20,251 nucleotides of DNA from an uncultured Collinsella sp. GTDB taxonomy: Bacteria; Actinomycetota; Coriobacteriia; Coriobacteriales; Coriobacteriaceae. The DNA is taken from the NCBI GenBank assembly GCA_900546085.1, contig URBS01000023.1, forward strand, positions 1 through 20,251, given 5' to 3'. Below are positions 1-8,251 of the stretch, one piece after another. The stretch's first letter is position 1, and the number at the start of each line of letters is the position of its first letter. The notes beneath the pieces are model-generated. The model saw only the letters and a list, made by a program, of their open reading frames with translations. It did not search any database and had not been told where the DNA came from. The position numbers were made by a program, and so were the translations under genes.

Positions 1-161
1 AGGCGGGTGCGCAGGCTTTTGAGGAGCTCGACGCCGCGGGTGTAGCTCTCGAGCGACTCCTCAAGCTCCATATCGCCCGACTCCAGGCTGCGGATGATGA
101 GCTCCAGCTCCTGCGAGGCCTGCTTGTACGTAAGCTGCTCGACCGGGGTCTTCTCTGCCAT
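1..161 (-). CDS. xseB: Exodeoxyribonuclease VII small subunit (partial, C-terminus outside window)
   Basis: The 53 complete visible residues begin MAEKTPVEQLTYKQASQELE and continue through LIIRSLESGD and the acidic MELEESLESY stretch. This is the typical helical XseB N-terminus. XseB binds XseA to form exonuclease VII, which degrades single-stranded DNA to acid-soluble oligonucleotides in the cytoplasm. The start is supported by AAAGGA about 7 bases before the ATG. It lies 42 bp after the xseA stop on the same strand, the usual xseA-xseB operon order. The gene runs off the left edge; family members are about 70-90 residues, so perhaps a third is missing from view. Confidence 0.93.
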   Translation of the reverse strand, partial: MAEKTPVEQLTYKQASQELELIIRSLESGDMELEESLESYTRGVELLKSLRTR

Positions 162-203
162 ATCTGTTTCCTTTCCTAAGGGTCTATCACTGCGAAACGC
201 GGT

Positions 204-1655
204 CTACTCGACCGTATCGACCGTTGCTGCCACGTTGCCGTCTGCCATGCGCACGCGAATGGCGTCGCCAGGCTTAAAGGTCTTGGCACTCGTAGCCACA
301 CCATCATCGCTGTACGCGATGGAATAGCCGCGAGCAAGCACTTTGAGCGGCGACAGGGCATCGAGCGACGCTGCCGCACGGCTGAGGTCGGACGCTGGCT
401 TGCTGAGCATCGTGCGCCCTTGATGCTCTAGGCGGGAACTCGCAAGCGTGAGCGCATGGCGCTTACCACCGAGCCCCGAGGTGCTTGTAATCAGACGCTC
501 GGACAAGCGCTCAAAGTTGGAGCGGAATGTCCCGACCGAGCGTACTATGGCGCCCGACAGGCGATCGGCAGTCAGCGCAAGCTCCGATTCGCGACGCTCG
601 ACCATAAATGTGGGGTCGTTGAGGCACGGGCGACACGCAGCGGCATCGAGCGCATCACCCAAGCGAGCCGTATAGGTATCCCAGGCACGGCGACCGCGCT
701 GATCGAGCATCTCCAGGTCGACCTGGGCCGACCCAATCATCGATGCCATCGCGGCACCCAGACGCTGATGGCGCGCCTCGAGCACATCGGCCAACTCCGT
801 CATAGCCGGCGCCACCGATTCTGCCGCCGCCGTGGGCGTGGAGGCGCGTCGGTCGCTCACCATGTCGCAAATCGAGGTATCGGGCTCATGGCCAATGCCG
901 GTCACCACGGGCACAGGACAAGCCGCCACCGCGCGGGCAAGCTCCTCGTCATTAAAGGTCATAAGGTCCTCAAAGGAGCCGCCGCCGCGCACCAGCAAAA
1001 TACAGTCGGGCGCCGGCGTAATGGAAGCGGCGCGGCGCAAGCCATCAATGAGCTCGGCCGGCGCACCCTCGCCTTGAACCTTGGCGCCCACGCAGACAAG
1101 CTCGACGAGCGGGTTGCGACGGCGCAGCGTACGCTTGACGTCGTCGATTACCGCACCGGAAAGCGAGGTGACGACCGCCACGCGTGAGCAAAACACCGGG
1201 ATGCGGCGTTTGCGGGACTCGTCCATCAGTCCCGCGCGGCGTAGCTTTTCGGCCAACTGCGCCACCTGTTGACGCAGCAGACCCTCCCCCGCCAGCGAAA
1301 ACGAGCGAGCGACAAAGCTCATGCGGCCCGTGGCCTTATAGAGATTGAAGCTGCCCTTAAAGCTCACCTGCATGCCGTCACGCAGATCGAAGGTACGCTT
1401 GAGATAGGCGCCCTTCCAGATGATGCAGTCGACGGCGGCCGAGTCGTCTTTAATCTGGAAGTAGCAGTGGCCGCTTCGGGCATTGGGACCACGGAAACCC
1501 GTGACCTCGCCCAGGACGGTCAGTTGCGGAATAGCATCGAGCGCACCGGCGGCGATCTCTACCGCCTGGCTCACGCTGAGCTCTTTACGCTCTTGCTCGT
1601 CCGAACCGTCGAACTCGGCGGAAACGGCATTGCCGGTTAGATTCCAGCCTGCCAC
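204..1655 (-). CDS. xseA: Exodeoxyribonuclease VII large subunit
   Basis: This is the catalytic large subunit of exonuclease VII. An N-terminal OB-fold (ELSVSQAVEIAAGALDAIPQ, then a VLGEVTGFRG-like segment) binds single-stranded DNA. The catalytic domain carries the conserved VVTSLSGAVIDDV and ILLVRGGGSFEDL segments and the GIGHEPDTSICD block. The C-terminus contains PLKVLARGYSI, typical of the family. I chose the GTG at 1655 because AAAGGAGG lies just upstream, although the 4-base spacing is short. An ATG at 1673 and a TTG at 1682 in the same frame lack a ribosome site. The protein is then 483 residues, a little longer than many XseA proteins. It is followed by xseB, with which it is probably co-transcribed. 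Confidence 0.93.
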   Translation of the reverse strand: MAGWNLTGNAVSAEFDGSDEQERKELSVSQAVEIAAGALDAIPQLTVLGEVTGFRGPNARSGHCYFQIKDDSAAVDCIIWKGAYLKRTFDLRDGMQVSFKGSFNLYKATGRMSFVARSFSLAGEGLLRQQVAQLAEKLRRAGLMDESRKRRIPVFCSRVAVVTSLSGAVIDDVKRTLRRRNPLVELVCVGAKVQGEGAPAELIDGLRRAASITPAPDCILLVRGGGSFEDLMTFNDEELARAVAACPVPVVTGIGHEPDTSICDMVSDRRASTPTAAAESVAPAMTELADVLEARHQRLGAAMASMIGSAQVDLEMLDQRGRRAWDTYTARLGDALDAAACRPCLNDPTFMVERRESELALTADRLSGAIVRSVGTFRSNFERLSERLITSTSGLGGKRHALTLASSRLEHQGRTMLSKPASDLSRAAASLDALSPLKVLARGYSIAYSDDGVATSAKTFKPGDAIRVRMADGNVAATVDTVE

Positions 1656-1724
1656 GCAGCCTCCTTTCGTCATCGTGCACAAAGGCTCTGGCCCTGCGCA
1701 AATTCAAGTCCAACACATAGTACA

Positions 1725-1754
1725 GCGCCGCGGGGACACTAATCCCCGCGGCGC
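1725..1754 (-). terminator. Strong hairpin, probable terminator of the zinc peptidase gene
   Basis: A perfect 12-bp stem (GCGCCGCGGGGA, 6-base loop, then its complement) begins 17 bases after the stop codon of the upstream minus-strand gene. On the minus strand it is followed by a moderately T-rich stretch (TGTACTATGTGTTGG), not a clean T-run. The position between two same-strand genes fits a transcription end. A TACTAT on the minus strand at 1717-1722 could serve as a -10 for xseA, but no good -35 accompanies it. Confidence 0.65.
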
Positions 1755-1770
1755 CTGTCGGTCCAATTTG

Positions 1771-2475
1771 TTATCGGTCGGAGTTTCTGCTGTAGCGAGC
1801 CATCAGATAGAGCAGCTGAATAATCGAGGTGAGCGCCGCCGCCACGTAGGTAAGCGCGGCTGCCGTCAAGACCTTCTTGGCACCGTTGACCTGCTTGGAG
1901 CTCATGCCCGACTGCTCAATATACGCCACGGCGCGCCGACTAGCATCAATCTCGACCGGTAGCGTAACCAGTTGGAACAGCACGCTAAACGAGAAGAAGA
2001 TCAGTGCGAGGGTCGTGAGTCCCGCGATGTTCATAAACAGGCCCATGAGCAGCACGATGGTCCAAGTGTTCTGGGTAAAGTTGACGACCGGCACGAGGGC
2101 GGTGCGTACCTTCATCATGGCATAGCCGCTTTGACGCTGCGCGGCATGGCCTGCCTCGTGACAAGCGACAGCAACGCTTGCGACCGAGCCGCCCGAACGG
2201 TTGGAATCCGACAGATACAGGTTATTGTCCTGCGGGTTGTAATGGTCGGTAAGCTCACCAGCGACGCCCTTGATACCCACGGCATTGCAGCCGTTGGCGT
2301 CGAGCATGCGGCGAGCGACCGTGGCACCCGTGTCGCCGTCCGAGCGAACCTTGGACCACGTCTTGTACGTCGAATTGATATAGCTCTGCGCAGCAAGGCC
2401 AAGCACCGTGCAGACAAGAACAACCAGCAGGTACAGCGGGTCGATGCCAAAGCCATATCCATAGTAATAGGGCAT
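1771..2475 (-). CDS. Membrane zinc metallopeptidase (YugP / Zn_peptidase_2 family)
   Basis: A 234-residue predicted membrane metalloprotease. It starts MPYYYGYGFG, has a transmembrane helix at about residues 13-30, a soluble segment containing NLYLSDSN, and the zinc motif HEAGH at 106-110. Further hydrophobic segments follow (TWTIVLLMGLFMNIAGL, TTLALIFFSFSVLFQLVTL) and one near the C-terminus. This order, including LPVEIDASRRA after the middle helices, matches the YugP-like family. The substrate is unknown. The start at 2475 is chosen because GGAGG sits 7 bases upstream; the longer frame to 2544 has no such site. Gene neighbours give no clear functional link. Confidence 0.9.
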   Translation of the reverse strand: MPYYYGYGFGIDPLYLLVVLVCTVLGLAAQSYINSTYKTWSKVRSDGDTGATVARRMLDANGCNAVGIKGVAGELTDHYNPQDNNLYLSDSNRSGGSVASVAVACHEAGHAAQRQSGYAMMKVRTALVPVVNFTQNTWTIVLLMGLFMNIAGLTTLALIFFSFSVLFQLVTLPVEIDASRRAVAYIEQSGMSSKQVNGAKKVLTAAALTYVAAALTSIIQLLYLMARYSRNSDR

Positions 2476-2510
2476 GCGAATTCCTCCAAATCGAGTTACA
2501 CGTTGGAGGC

Positions 2511-2541
2511 ATTCTACCCACTCGCCCAGCAGGCAAATCAA
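2511..2541 (-). promoter_or_regulatory. Possible promoter of the zinc peptidase gene
   Basis: On the minus strand TTGATT (2541-2536) and TAGAAT (2516-2511) resemble -35 and -10 hexamers, but the spacer is 19 bases, longer than ideal. It would give a leader of about 30 bases before the ATG at 2475. Confidence 0.35.
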
Positions 2542-2567
2542 CATCGATGTTTTGGCAATGTCAGCGA

Positions 2568-2665
2568 AAACGGCCGAGAGCGAGCAAGGTGACGTGAAAG
2601 AGAAGCGACGCGTACTTTGGTACGCGAGCGACGATTGAACGTCAGATTGCCGCTCTCGGCCGTTT
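2568..2665. repeat. 98-nt nested inverted-repeat element
   Basis: The outer arms AAACGGCCGAGAGCG (2568-2582) and CGCTCTCGGCCGTTT (2651-2665) are a perfect 15-bp inverted repeat. Inside are further matched pairs: GCAA/TTGC, TGACGT (2590-2595) with ACGTCA (2639-2644), and an apical hairpin CGCGTAC, TTTG, GTACGCG (2609-2626). All pairs are in register, so the whole element can fold into one long interrupted hairpin on either strand. It lies between glmM and the zinc peptidase. It could be a terminator, a small structured RNA or a dispersed palindromic repeat. The sequence alone does not decide. Confidence 0.75.
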
Positions 2666-2678
2666 GCAGCGTCGAGCT

Positions 2679-2706
2679 GTTACGCGGTTTGGTAAAACCG
2701 CGTAAC
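2679..2706 (-). terminator. Hairpin overlapping the glmM stop codon
   Basis: A perfect 12-bp stem (GTTACGCGGTTT, loop of 4, complement) begins at the last base of the glmM stop. On the minus strand no T-run follows directly, so it may work with the larger element at 2568-2665, or protect the 3' end of the mRNA rather than terminate transcription. Confidence 0.5.
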
Positions 2707-4037
2707 TACAGAGCCTCGAGTGCGTTGGCGATGCGCTTCATGGCGGCATCGGCGGATGCCTGGTCGGGGGCTTCGGCCAAAATGCGAATCACCGACTCGG
2801 TTCCGCTCTTGCGCACGAGCACGCGTCCCTCGCCCGCCAGCGATGCCTCGGCCTCGGCGATGGCGGCCTGCACACCCATGTTGCCCAGCGCGGCGTCCTT
2901 GTCCGCCACGTGCACGGCCACCTGCGCCTGCGGCAGCAGCTTGCACGGAGCCGTGAGCTGCGAGAGGGTCTCGCGCTCGGCGCGAATCACTTCCATCACG
3001 CGCAGCGAGGTCATAATGCCGTCGCCCGTGCGCTCGATATCGCCAAAGATCGTATGGCCCGTCTGCTCGCCGCCCAGGCTGTAGCCGCCCTCGCGCATCT
3101 TGGCATACACGTGACGGTCGCCCACGCCGCTGGTCACGGCACTTAGGCCGGCAAGCTCCAGCGATTTAATCAGGCCAAAGTTGCTGGCAATCGTCGGCAC
3201 CACGGTACCGCCCGAAAGGCGCCCGTGCTTGTTCAGATACACGCCACACACGTACAGGATCTGGTCGCCGTCTACCACGCGACCGCGCTCGTCCACGGCC
3301 AAGCAGCGATCGGCATCGCCGTCATAGGCAAAGCCCACGTCCAGGCCCTGCTCCACCACATGGCGCTGCAGGCGCTCTATATGCGTGGAGCCGCAGTCGA
3401 CGTTGATGTTAAAGCCATCGGGCGCGGCGTTGATCACGCGCACGTCGGCACCGAGCGCGTCAAACACCGGCTTGGCCACCGAGGAAGCCGAGCCGTTGGC
3501 GCAGTCGATACCGATCTTGACGCCCTGCAACGAAAAGTTCGCGCTGGCGATGAGCGAAGCAATGTAGCGGTTGCGGCCCTGCATATAGTCCACCGTGGCG
3601 CCGATGTGGTTGCCCGTGGCCAGCGGTACCTCGCTCTTACCATCGATGTAGTCCTCGATGAGCTCCAGTACGTCCTCGTCCATCTTAAAACCGTCGCTAT
3701 TGACGAGCTTAATGCCGTTATCGCAAAACGGGTTGTGGCTCGCGCTGATCATGATGCCGCAATCGAAGCAGCCTTCCACGGTCTGATGCGCTACGCCCGG
3801 CGTGGGGATCACGTGCAGCATATAGGCGTCCGCACCGCTCGCGACCAGGCCGCTCACCAGCGCCGCCTCGAACATATAGCTCGAGCGACGAGTGTCCTTG
3901 CCCACGATCACGCGCGCCTTGCGCTCGCGGTTGGCGCCGTAATACCAGCCCACAAAACGGCCAATCTTATAAGCGTGCTCTACCGTCAGCCCAACGTTGG
4001 CCTCACCGCGAAAGCCATCGGTGCCAAAGTACTTCAT
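2706..4037 (-). CDS. glmM: Phosphoglucosamine mutase
   Basis: This enzyme interconverts glucosamine-6-phosphate and glucosamine-1-phosphate on the cytoplasmic route to UDP-GlcNAc, hence peptidoglycan. The N-terminus MKYFGTDGFRG is diagnostic. The catalytic phosphoserine loop ISASHNP places the active serine at about residue 100. The metal-binding DGDADR loop is present, as are the sugar-binding GGEQTGH segment and the C-terminal phosphate-binding RKSGTESVIRI. The length of 443 residues is normal. It starts 3 bp after the stop of the DUF4012 gene, with AGGA about 12 bases upstream of the ATG, so the two are very probably co-transcribed and perhaps translationally coupled. Confidence 0.97.
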   Translation of the reverse strand: MKYFGTDGFRGEANVGLTVEHAYKIGRFVGWYYGANRERKARVIVGKDTRRSSYMFEAALVSGLVASGADAYMLHVIPTPGVAHQTVEGCFDCGIMISASHNPFCDNGIKLVNSDGFKMDEDVLELIEDYIDGKSEVPLATGNHIGATVDYMQGRNRYIASLIASANFSLQGVKIGIDCANGSASSVAKPVFDALGADVRVINAAPDGFNINVDCGSTHIERLQRHVVEQGLDVGFAYDGDADRCLAVDERGRVVDGDQILYVCGVYLNKHGRLSGGTVVPTIASNFGLIKSLELAGLSAVTSGVGDRHVYAKMREGGYSLGGEQTGHTIFGDIERTGDGIMTSLRVMEVIRAERETLSQLTAPCKLLPQAQVAVHVADKDAALGNMGVQAAIAEAEASLAGEGRVLVRKSGTESVIRILAEAPDQASADAAMKRIANALEAL

Positions 4038-4040
4038 ATC

Positions 4041-6371
4041 TTACTTATCCTGTTCGAACGTTTGAGCGGTTGGCGTGGTACGAATCTTAAGCTCTTTGTG
4101 CCCAGAGTCCTTCGAAGTCGTGACCGTGTACTCGACCTTTACGTCTTGTCCAAGAAGCATGTGGACACCGCCCCATGCAACCTTCAGGCCATCGTGCGTC
4201 GCTTCGTTCATCTCGATAGAACCGGAGCCCGAAGTCTTAATGTCCGAAATGCTGCCTCCCGCAGGAGCATAGAGATAAAGCCTCAGCACCTCATCATCAA
4301 TATCCTGGCTAATGCCGTTATGGCCCTGGAAATAACCAGGCATCTCGGCCTTCTCCTGAGGGGTCATCGTGTTCTTGAGCGAGGTGGTCACTCGATACGT
4401 CGTCGAGCCATCGGCATTTTCAACCGAAGAATCGATGGTGACTCGCTTATCGAGGAACCAATCCATCTTTGAATAGCTGTAGTTGTTCACATAGACGCCC
4501 AAAATCGGAGCCTCCGACGTATCGGTTTGGAGGGCGCCCGATATTCCAAGAGCCTTCGCGGCCTTTTCCTCGTCATCGTTTCTCGAATACATAAGGATGC
4601 GGCCCTCGGAAGCACCCTTTTCGATGGCTCCAGCAATCTTAGCAATATCGCTGGAGCCCAGTTCGTCCACGATCTTGTTAAAAGCCGATCCGGCAACCGC
4701 CGCAAAAATGGCGTCCTGTTCCTCTACCGGGTAATTCCAATAAATATCGTGCAGCAGCACCTTTGCAGCGTTGCTTCCATCAACGACGGTACCGTCAGGA
4801 AGTTGTGTGCCGCCTACAATGCCGAGCATATACTGCAAGAATACCGGATCGACTGCAAATACGCCGTCGATGTCATCTCCGACAATGGCCTTCTGCATAT
4901 CGCTGGCAAGCTGTGCCGCACGCGGATAATCGGGCGTCATCGTAACGTCGCCCATCGTGTATCCGAGCGTGTTGAATCCGGTCAGGCCCCATCCGGTCGT
5001 GAACAAGTTTGCCTCTTCATCGGTGATGGGAAGCGGACTCAAAGGCTCTTTCATCATGTCGACTTTGACAAAATCGCCCAGTTCGAGCTTACCGTCAGTC
5101 ACCGACATCACGCCGCGAGAACCGGGGAAACCGCCGCAGGCGCGGATCTCGACATTGCTCATCGCGAGCACAAGATAATGACGCGTCTGGCCGTTGGCGC
5201 CGAGCATCTGGGGAAGGACGGGGGCGACCTTCTCCGCCGCGTCAACCGCGCCGTTGAGGGTGGCAAAGCCGTCCTTGGCCTTATCGACCAACTCGGTCAC
5301 CTGGGAAATATGAGTATCGCCAATGCCCTGGATCTTCTCGTTGACGCTCTTGAACACCTTCGAGCTATCGGAGAGCGAATCGGCGACCGCCTGCAGTGCG
5401 GACACGTTGATGGTCCCATCCTGGAACAGCTTGCCGGGCGTGGCCTGCGAAAGGTTATCGGCCATGGGAACCAGCGCGTTGCTCGAGACATCGGACAGGG
5501 CGTCGATCATGGTGCGGGCCGCATTGATATCGCTGCCATACACCGGGATAAATGAAGCCGCCGTCCACAGCGGGCTCGAGGTCTCCGCCTTCATGCTGTC
5601 GCAGAGCTCATCGATCTTCTTCGCGTCGTCAGGCAGCGTCGAAAAATCGCCCGACGTGACCTTGTCCTTAAGGCCACCGACGATCTCGACAGCCTCCTTC
5701 GCTTCGCTCTTTACGGTCTTTGCCGAGTTAAGCAGCATAAAGACGCTTGCGCCAAGCGCAACGAGAAGCACCGCGACTACAGCGGCAATAATGGCGCCAG
5801 TGTGACGCTTTTTGCGCTCGCCCTTGCGATGGCGATGACGGACCAGACCGTCAGAGGTCGAACTCGACGAAGCGTCGCCACCGTAGTTCAAGCCAAAATC
5901 GTAATAATCTTCCTTGGAACCCGAGCCCGCAAACTCGACACCGCTATCATCCAGGCGGGCGAACGTGCCAGTCTCGGAGGCGCCGGTGTAAATCGTGCCA
6001 AGGTTACCCGTAAGCCCCACGCCACCGGAAGAGGAAGTATTGTTGGCGGCCCTGCCGGCATTAACGTTGCCGTCGGTATTCGCGGCGTTGACAGCACCTG
6101 CGTTGTTCGCAGGTGCCGAAGGAGCCCCGCTCGGCTGCGACGTGGAGGTTGCACCGCCCGCAAAGACATTCCCTCTTGCACGGCCGGTCTTTTTTGCCTT
6201 TTGAGACTGCTCGTACAGAGCGGTAAACATCGCCGTCTCGCCCGGGGACACGCGCTTACCAGAACCGCCCTGTCCAGCGCCGCCCGGCGTGCCGGCCTTA
6301 CCAGCCCCGTTCGGACGCGGCGGAACTGCAGGACGGCCGCTATCGCTGCCCTTAAAGTGATTACCAGCCAT
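4041..6371 (-). CDS. DUF4012 domain-containing membrane-anchored protein
   Basis: A 776-residue protein. Residues 1-175 are low-complexity and rich in Gly, Ala, Ser and Asn, followed by a basic patch (HRHRKGERKKRH) and one transmembrane helix at about 191-215. This is a type II-like anchor with the bulk outside. After a helical segment, the DUF4012 signature appears near 403-432 (NVEIRACGGFPGSRGV, then DGKLELGDF). The start at 6371 has GAGGA 7 bases upstream; the frame extension to 6398 lacks a site. The family has no assigned reaction and occurs in envelope or polysaccharide contexts in actinobacteria. Tight linkage to glmM suggests an envelope role, which is inference. Confidence 0.88.
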   Translation of the reverse strand: MAGNHFKGSDSGRPAVPPRPNGAGKAGTPGGAGQGGSGKRVSPGETAMFTALYEQSQKAKKTGRARGNVFAGGATSTSQPSGAPSAPANNAGAVNAANTDGNVNAGRAANNTSSSGGVGLTGNLGTIYTGASETGTFARLDDSGVEFAGSGSKEDYYDFGLNYGGDASSSSTSDGLVRHRHRKGERKKRHTGAIIAAVVAVLLVALGASVFMLLNSAKTVKSEAKEAVEIVGGLKDKVTSGDFSTLPDDAKKIDELCDSMKAETSSPLWTAASFIPVYGSDINAARTMIDALSDVSSNALVPMADNLSQATPGKLFQDGTINVSALQAVADSLSDSSKVFKSVNEKIQGIGDTHISQVTELVDKAKDGFATLNGAVDAAEKVAPVLPQMLGANGQTRHYLVLAMSNVEIRACGGFPGSRGVMSVTDGKLELGDFVKVDMMKEPLSPLPITDEEANLFTTGWGLTGFNTLGYTMGDVTMTPDYPRAAQLASDMQKAIVGDDIDGVFAVDPVFLQYMLGIVGGTQLPDGTVVDGSNAAKVLLHDIYWNYPVEEQDAIFAAVAGSAFNKIVDELGSSDIAKIAGAIEKGASEGRILMYSRNDDEEKAAKALGISGALQTDTSEAPILGVYVNNYSYSKMDWFLDKRVTIDSSVENADGSTTYRVTTSLKNTMTPQEKAEMPGYFQGHNGISQDIDDEVLRLYLYAPAGGSISDIKTSGSGSIEMNEATHDGLKVAWGGVHMLLGQDVKVEYTVTTSKDSGHKELKIRTTPTAQTFEQDK

Positions 6372-6520
6372 AAAGAAATCCTCGCAATTGAGTCGCAATG
6401 AAAAAGTCCATAACGTTGCTAGTTTATGGCATTTTGGGCATCGACAGCTAAACTCCAGACACGGACATCAATTGGCGAAAATGTGGCACAACACCTTTTC
6501 TGTCTTGGCGGCGGCGCCAG

Positions 6521-7543
6521 CTACACCGTGAGGAACATCATCACGATGATCATGGCAAAGCCGATAAGGTCGGTCGGCAAAAACACCGTGCCCAGCATAA
6601 CGGCGCTGGTGATGGTCGCCGAAACCGGCTCCACAGTTCCGATGAGGCTCGCACGTACCGAGCCGATGTCCTTAACGCCCTGCATATAGAGCATGTAAGC
6701 AAAAAACGAGCCGATAACCACGAACACCGCGAGCGCCTCGACGCCGGCAGCGTCGAGCGCCGGCATATGCGCCCAAGGCTGCACGAAGAAACACGAGACC
6801 ACGCCCGCCGTGAGCATTGCCGAGCCCGTGACGATGGGGCTGCCGTATTCGGGCAGGATCTTGGCGGGAATCACCGCCATGCATGTAGCGCTGACCGCAC
6901 ACATGAGACCCGCGATCAGGCCGAGCGGCGAGATATTCAGGCTGGTGGGGTCGCCACCGGTGGCGATTAAAAAGGTGCCACCCAGAGCCAGACCGATGCC
7001 GATGACTTCGCGAGTACGCGGCATGCGGCGATCGGTCACGCAGGTGTAGCCCATGATGATAACGAGCTGCAGGCACTGGAGCACCGTCGCGGTTCCGGCG
7101 TTCGTCAGACGCACGGCCGAAAGATAGCAAAACTGATTGAACAGCAGGCCAAAGGCGGTAAAGAGCAGCAGCTGCCTGCGATCGGCGGCTGTGGTCCAGA
7201 GCTTAATCAGGCGCTCGCGGTCGCGCGTAACAACCACGGCCATAAAGAGTAGACCGGCGAGAATCTGGCGCACGCTCATAAGCCACAAGGTGTCGACGTG
7301 ATAGGTATCGAACAGAAAACTCGCGCTGGTGCCCGAGAAGCCCCAAAACGAACCGCCCACCAGCGTAGCCAAGACGCCCATGATCAACTTGCGCGTCGAA
7401 GCGCTGTTCAGGCGGTCGCGCCATGCACGGCGGGTGCTGCGGCTGAGCTCGTCGGTGCCCTCGGGCACATCAATGTTCGATATATCGGTCATCGGCACCG
7501 AAGCTCCTGCGCCTTCGACCTGCTCGACGCACTCTTTGCTCAT
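6521..7543 (-). CDS. EamA/DMT-family transporter
   Basis: About 340 residues with a cytoplasmic N-terminal extension of some 50 residues, then roughly ten hydrophobic helices arranged as two EamA repeats. Family-type features are GGSFWGFSGTSASFLF at the first helix, TNAGTATVLQCLQLVIIMGY in the first repeat, and SVRASLIGTVEPVSATITSA at the end of the second. EamA proteins export metabolites or amino acids; the substrate cannot be read from sequence. The ATG at 7543 follows GGGGGAG by about 4 bases. The open frame to 7750 runs into non-coding sequence and the insertion-sequence end, so it is not used. The gene appears monocistronic. Confidence 0.88.
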   Translation of the reverse strand: MSKECVEQVEGAGASVPMTDISNIDVPEGTDELSRSTRRAWRDRLNSASTRKLIMGVLATLVGGSFWGFSGTSASFLFDTYHVDTLWLMSVRQILAGLLFMAVVVTRDRERLIKLWTTAADRRQLLLFTAFGLLFNQFCYLSAVRLTNAGTATVLQCLQLVIIMGYTCVTDRRMPRTREVIGIGLALGGTFLIATGGDPTSLNISPLGLIAGLMCAVSATCMAVIPAKILPEYGSPIVTGSAMLTAGVVSCFFVQPWAHMPALDAAGVEALAVFVVIGSFFAYMLYMQGVKDIGSVRASLIGTVEPVSATITSAVMLGTVFLPTDLIGFAMIIVMMFLTV

Positions 7544-7714
7544 TCCACTCCCCCGAAACAGCCTGGAAACAATTCGGCTTACCTTACCACGGCGAAGGCA
7601 CCAGCCGGAGGCTTGTCCGCTTATCGGTAGGACAATTCCGCAGGCGTCTTTCCATAGCTCGGTACCGCAATGGCCTTGCATTATGCGACAGTCAAATCGC
7701 GGCAGCAGGCTCTT
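7544..7714. other. Intergenic region upstream of the EamA gene
   Basis: No gene is seen. It contains a perfect 6-bp inverted repeat TTGTCC/GGACAA (7613-7618 and 7630-7635, 11-base spacer). It also has TAAGGTAAG on the minus strand at 7578-7586, which recurs in the repeat cluster upstream of the DedA-type gene (9639-9647). Both are possible operator sites for the EamA gene. No convincing -35/-10 pair was found. Confidence 0.4.
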
Positions 7715-7818
7715 TTGAAATGGATATGACAAAGCCCCCGAATTCCACAATGCAAGGGTTGATTTCCGATCTCAGCCGAACACATTGAGCAGATAGGCCG
7801 TTCCCGCACCTAGCCGAA

Positions 7819-7858
7819 CGCCCCCGCGGCCCCTCCCGGGGCCCGGGGGCGCCGTTTT
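7819..7858 (+). terminator. Very GC-rich hairpin with T-run inside the insertion-sequence tail
   Basis: GCCCCCG and GGCCCC pair with GGGGCC and CGGGGGC around a TCCC loop with one bulge (7820-7850). On the plus strand GCCGTTTTCC follows, so it would stop transcription entering from the left and running antisense to the transposase. On the minus strand TTCGG follows, a weaker terminator for the transposase itself. Confidence 0.55.
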
Positions 7859-7982
7859 CCCAGTTGAAGGAACGGTGGAGATGTGTTTCGATGGGTCCGG
7901 TGGCCATGCTCCGCCCGCCGCCCGGCGCCTCTTCCCAGACTCAGCCGGACGGTCGGTTCCGTCTATTCCGTTTTCCCTTAGG

Positions 7983-8248
7983 CTAGGACAGCGGGGCATC
8001 GCCCCTTTCCGCGCGCGCCCGCGCGATGAGCCCCGGCGTCAGGTCGAGCTCGCCGATGGGCACGTCCTCCACGCCGTACGCATCCAGCAGCGCCTCCGCG
8101 TCGGCGCCGAGCATCGCCCGGAAGGCGCGGGCGGGCGTCGCGAAGCCGAGCGCGCCGCGCAGCTCGGAGTTCACGTGCGACATCGCCAACGACAGGTCCG
8201 CCGGGGCCAGCCGGTCGAACCTGAGGCCGCGGCCCTTGGGGGCTGCTC
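7983..8248 (-). pseudogene. Transposase C-terminal fragment (IS30-like)
   Basis: About 88 codons remain, reading PKGRGLRFDRL, then DLSLAMSHVNSELRGALGF, and a C-terminus ELDLTPGLIARARAERG. The PKG, MSHVNS and LTPxLIxxA motifs match the last part of DDE transposases of the IS30 type seen in Coriobacteriia. The three catalytic acidic residues would lie mostly in the lost part. There is no start codon with a ribosome site; the fragment begins abruptly at about 8248, where it meets the polyprenyl synthetase remnant on the opposite strand. Non-functional. Confidence 0.7.
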
Positions 8249-8251
8249 GAA

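Larger units (their letters stand above)
7715..8248 (-). mobile_element. Remnant of an IS30-type insertion sequence
   Basis: The stretch holds the 3' part of a transposase gene (7983-8248, minus), then about 260 bp of GC-rich non-coding tail ending in TGACAAAGCCCCCGAATTCC near 7726-7745, which looks like the terminal-repeat end. The other end and the N-terminal two thirds or more of the transposase are missing; the sequence switches at about 8248 to an unrelated gene fragment. The outer boundary (7715-7726) is an estimate. The element cannot encode an active transposase. Assignment to IS30 rests on the C-terminal protein motif, so the family could be wrong. Confidence 0.65.

Noticed and set aside
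3225..4472. Long plus-strand open frame (415 codons) opposite glmM and the end of the DUF4012 gene
   Set aside because: It is a shadow of two well-supported minus-strand genes in GC-rich DNA; the translation has no recognisable domain and there is no ribosome site.
4527..5555. Long plus-strand open frame opposite the DUF4012 gene
   Set aside because: Antisense shadow with a composition typical of reversed coding sequence and no family match.
7692..7907. Minus-strand open frame within the insertion-sequence tail
   Set aside because: It runs through the GC-rich hairpin and the element end; the translation is low-complexity and looks non-coding.
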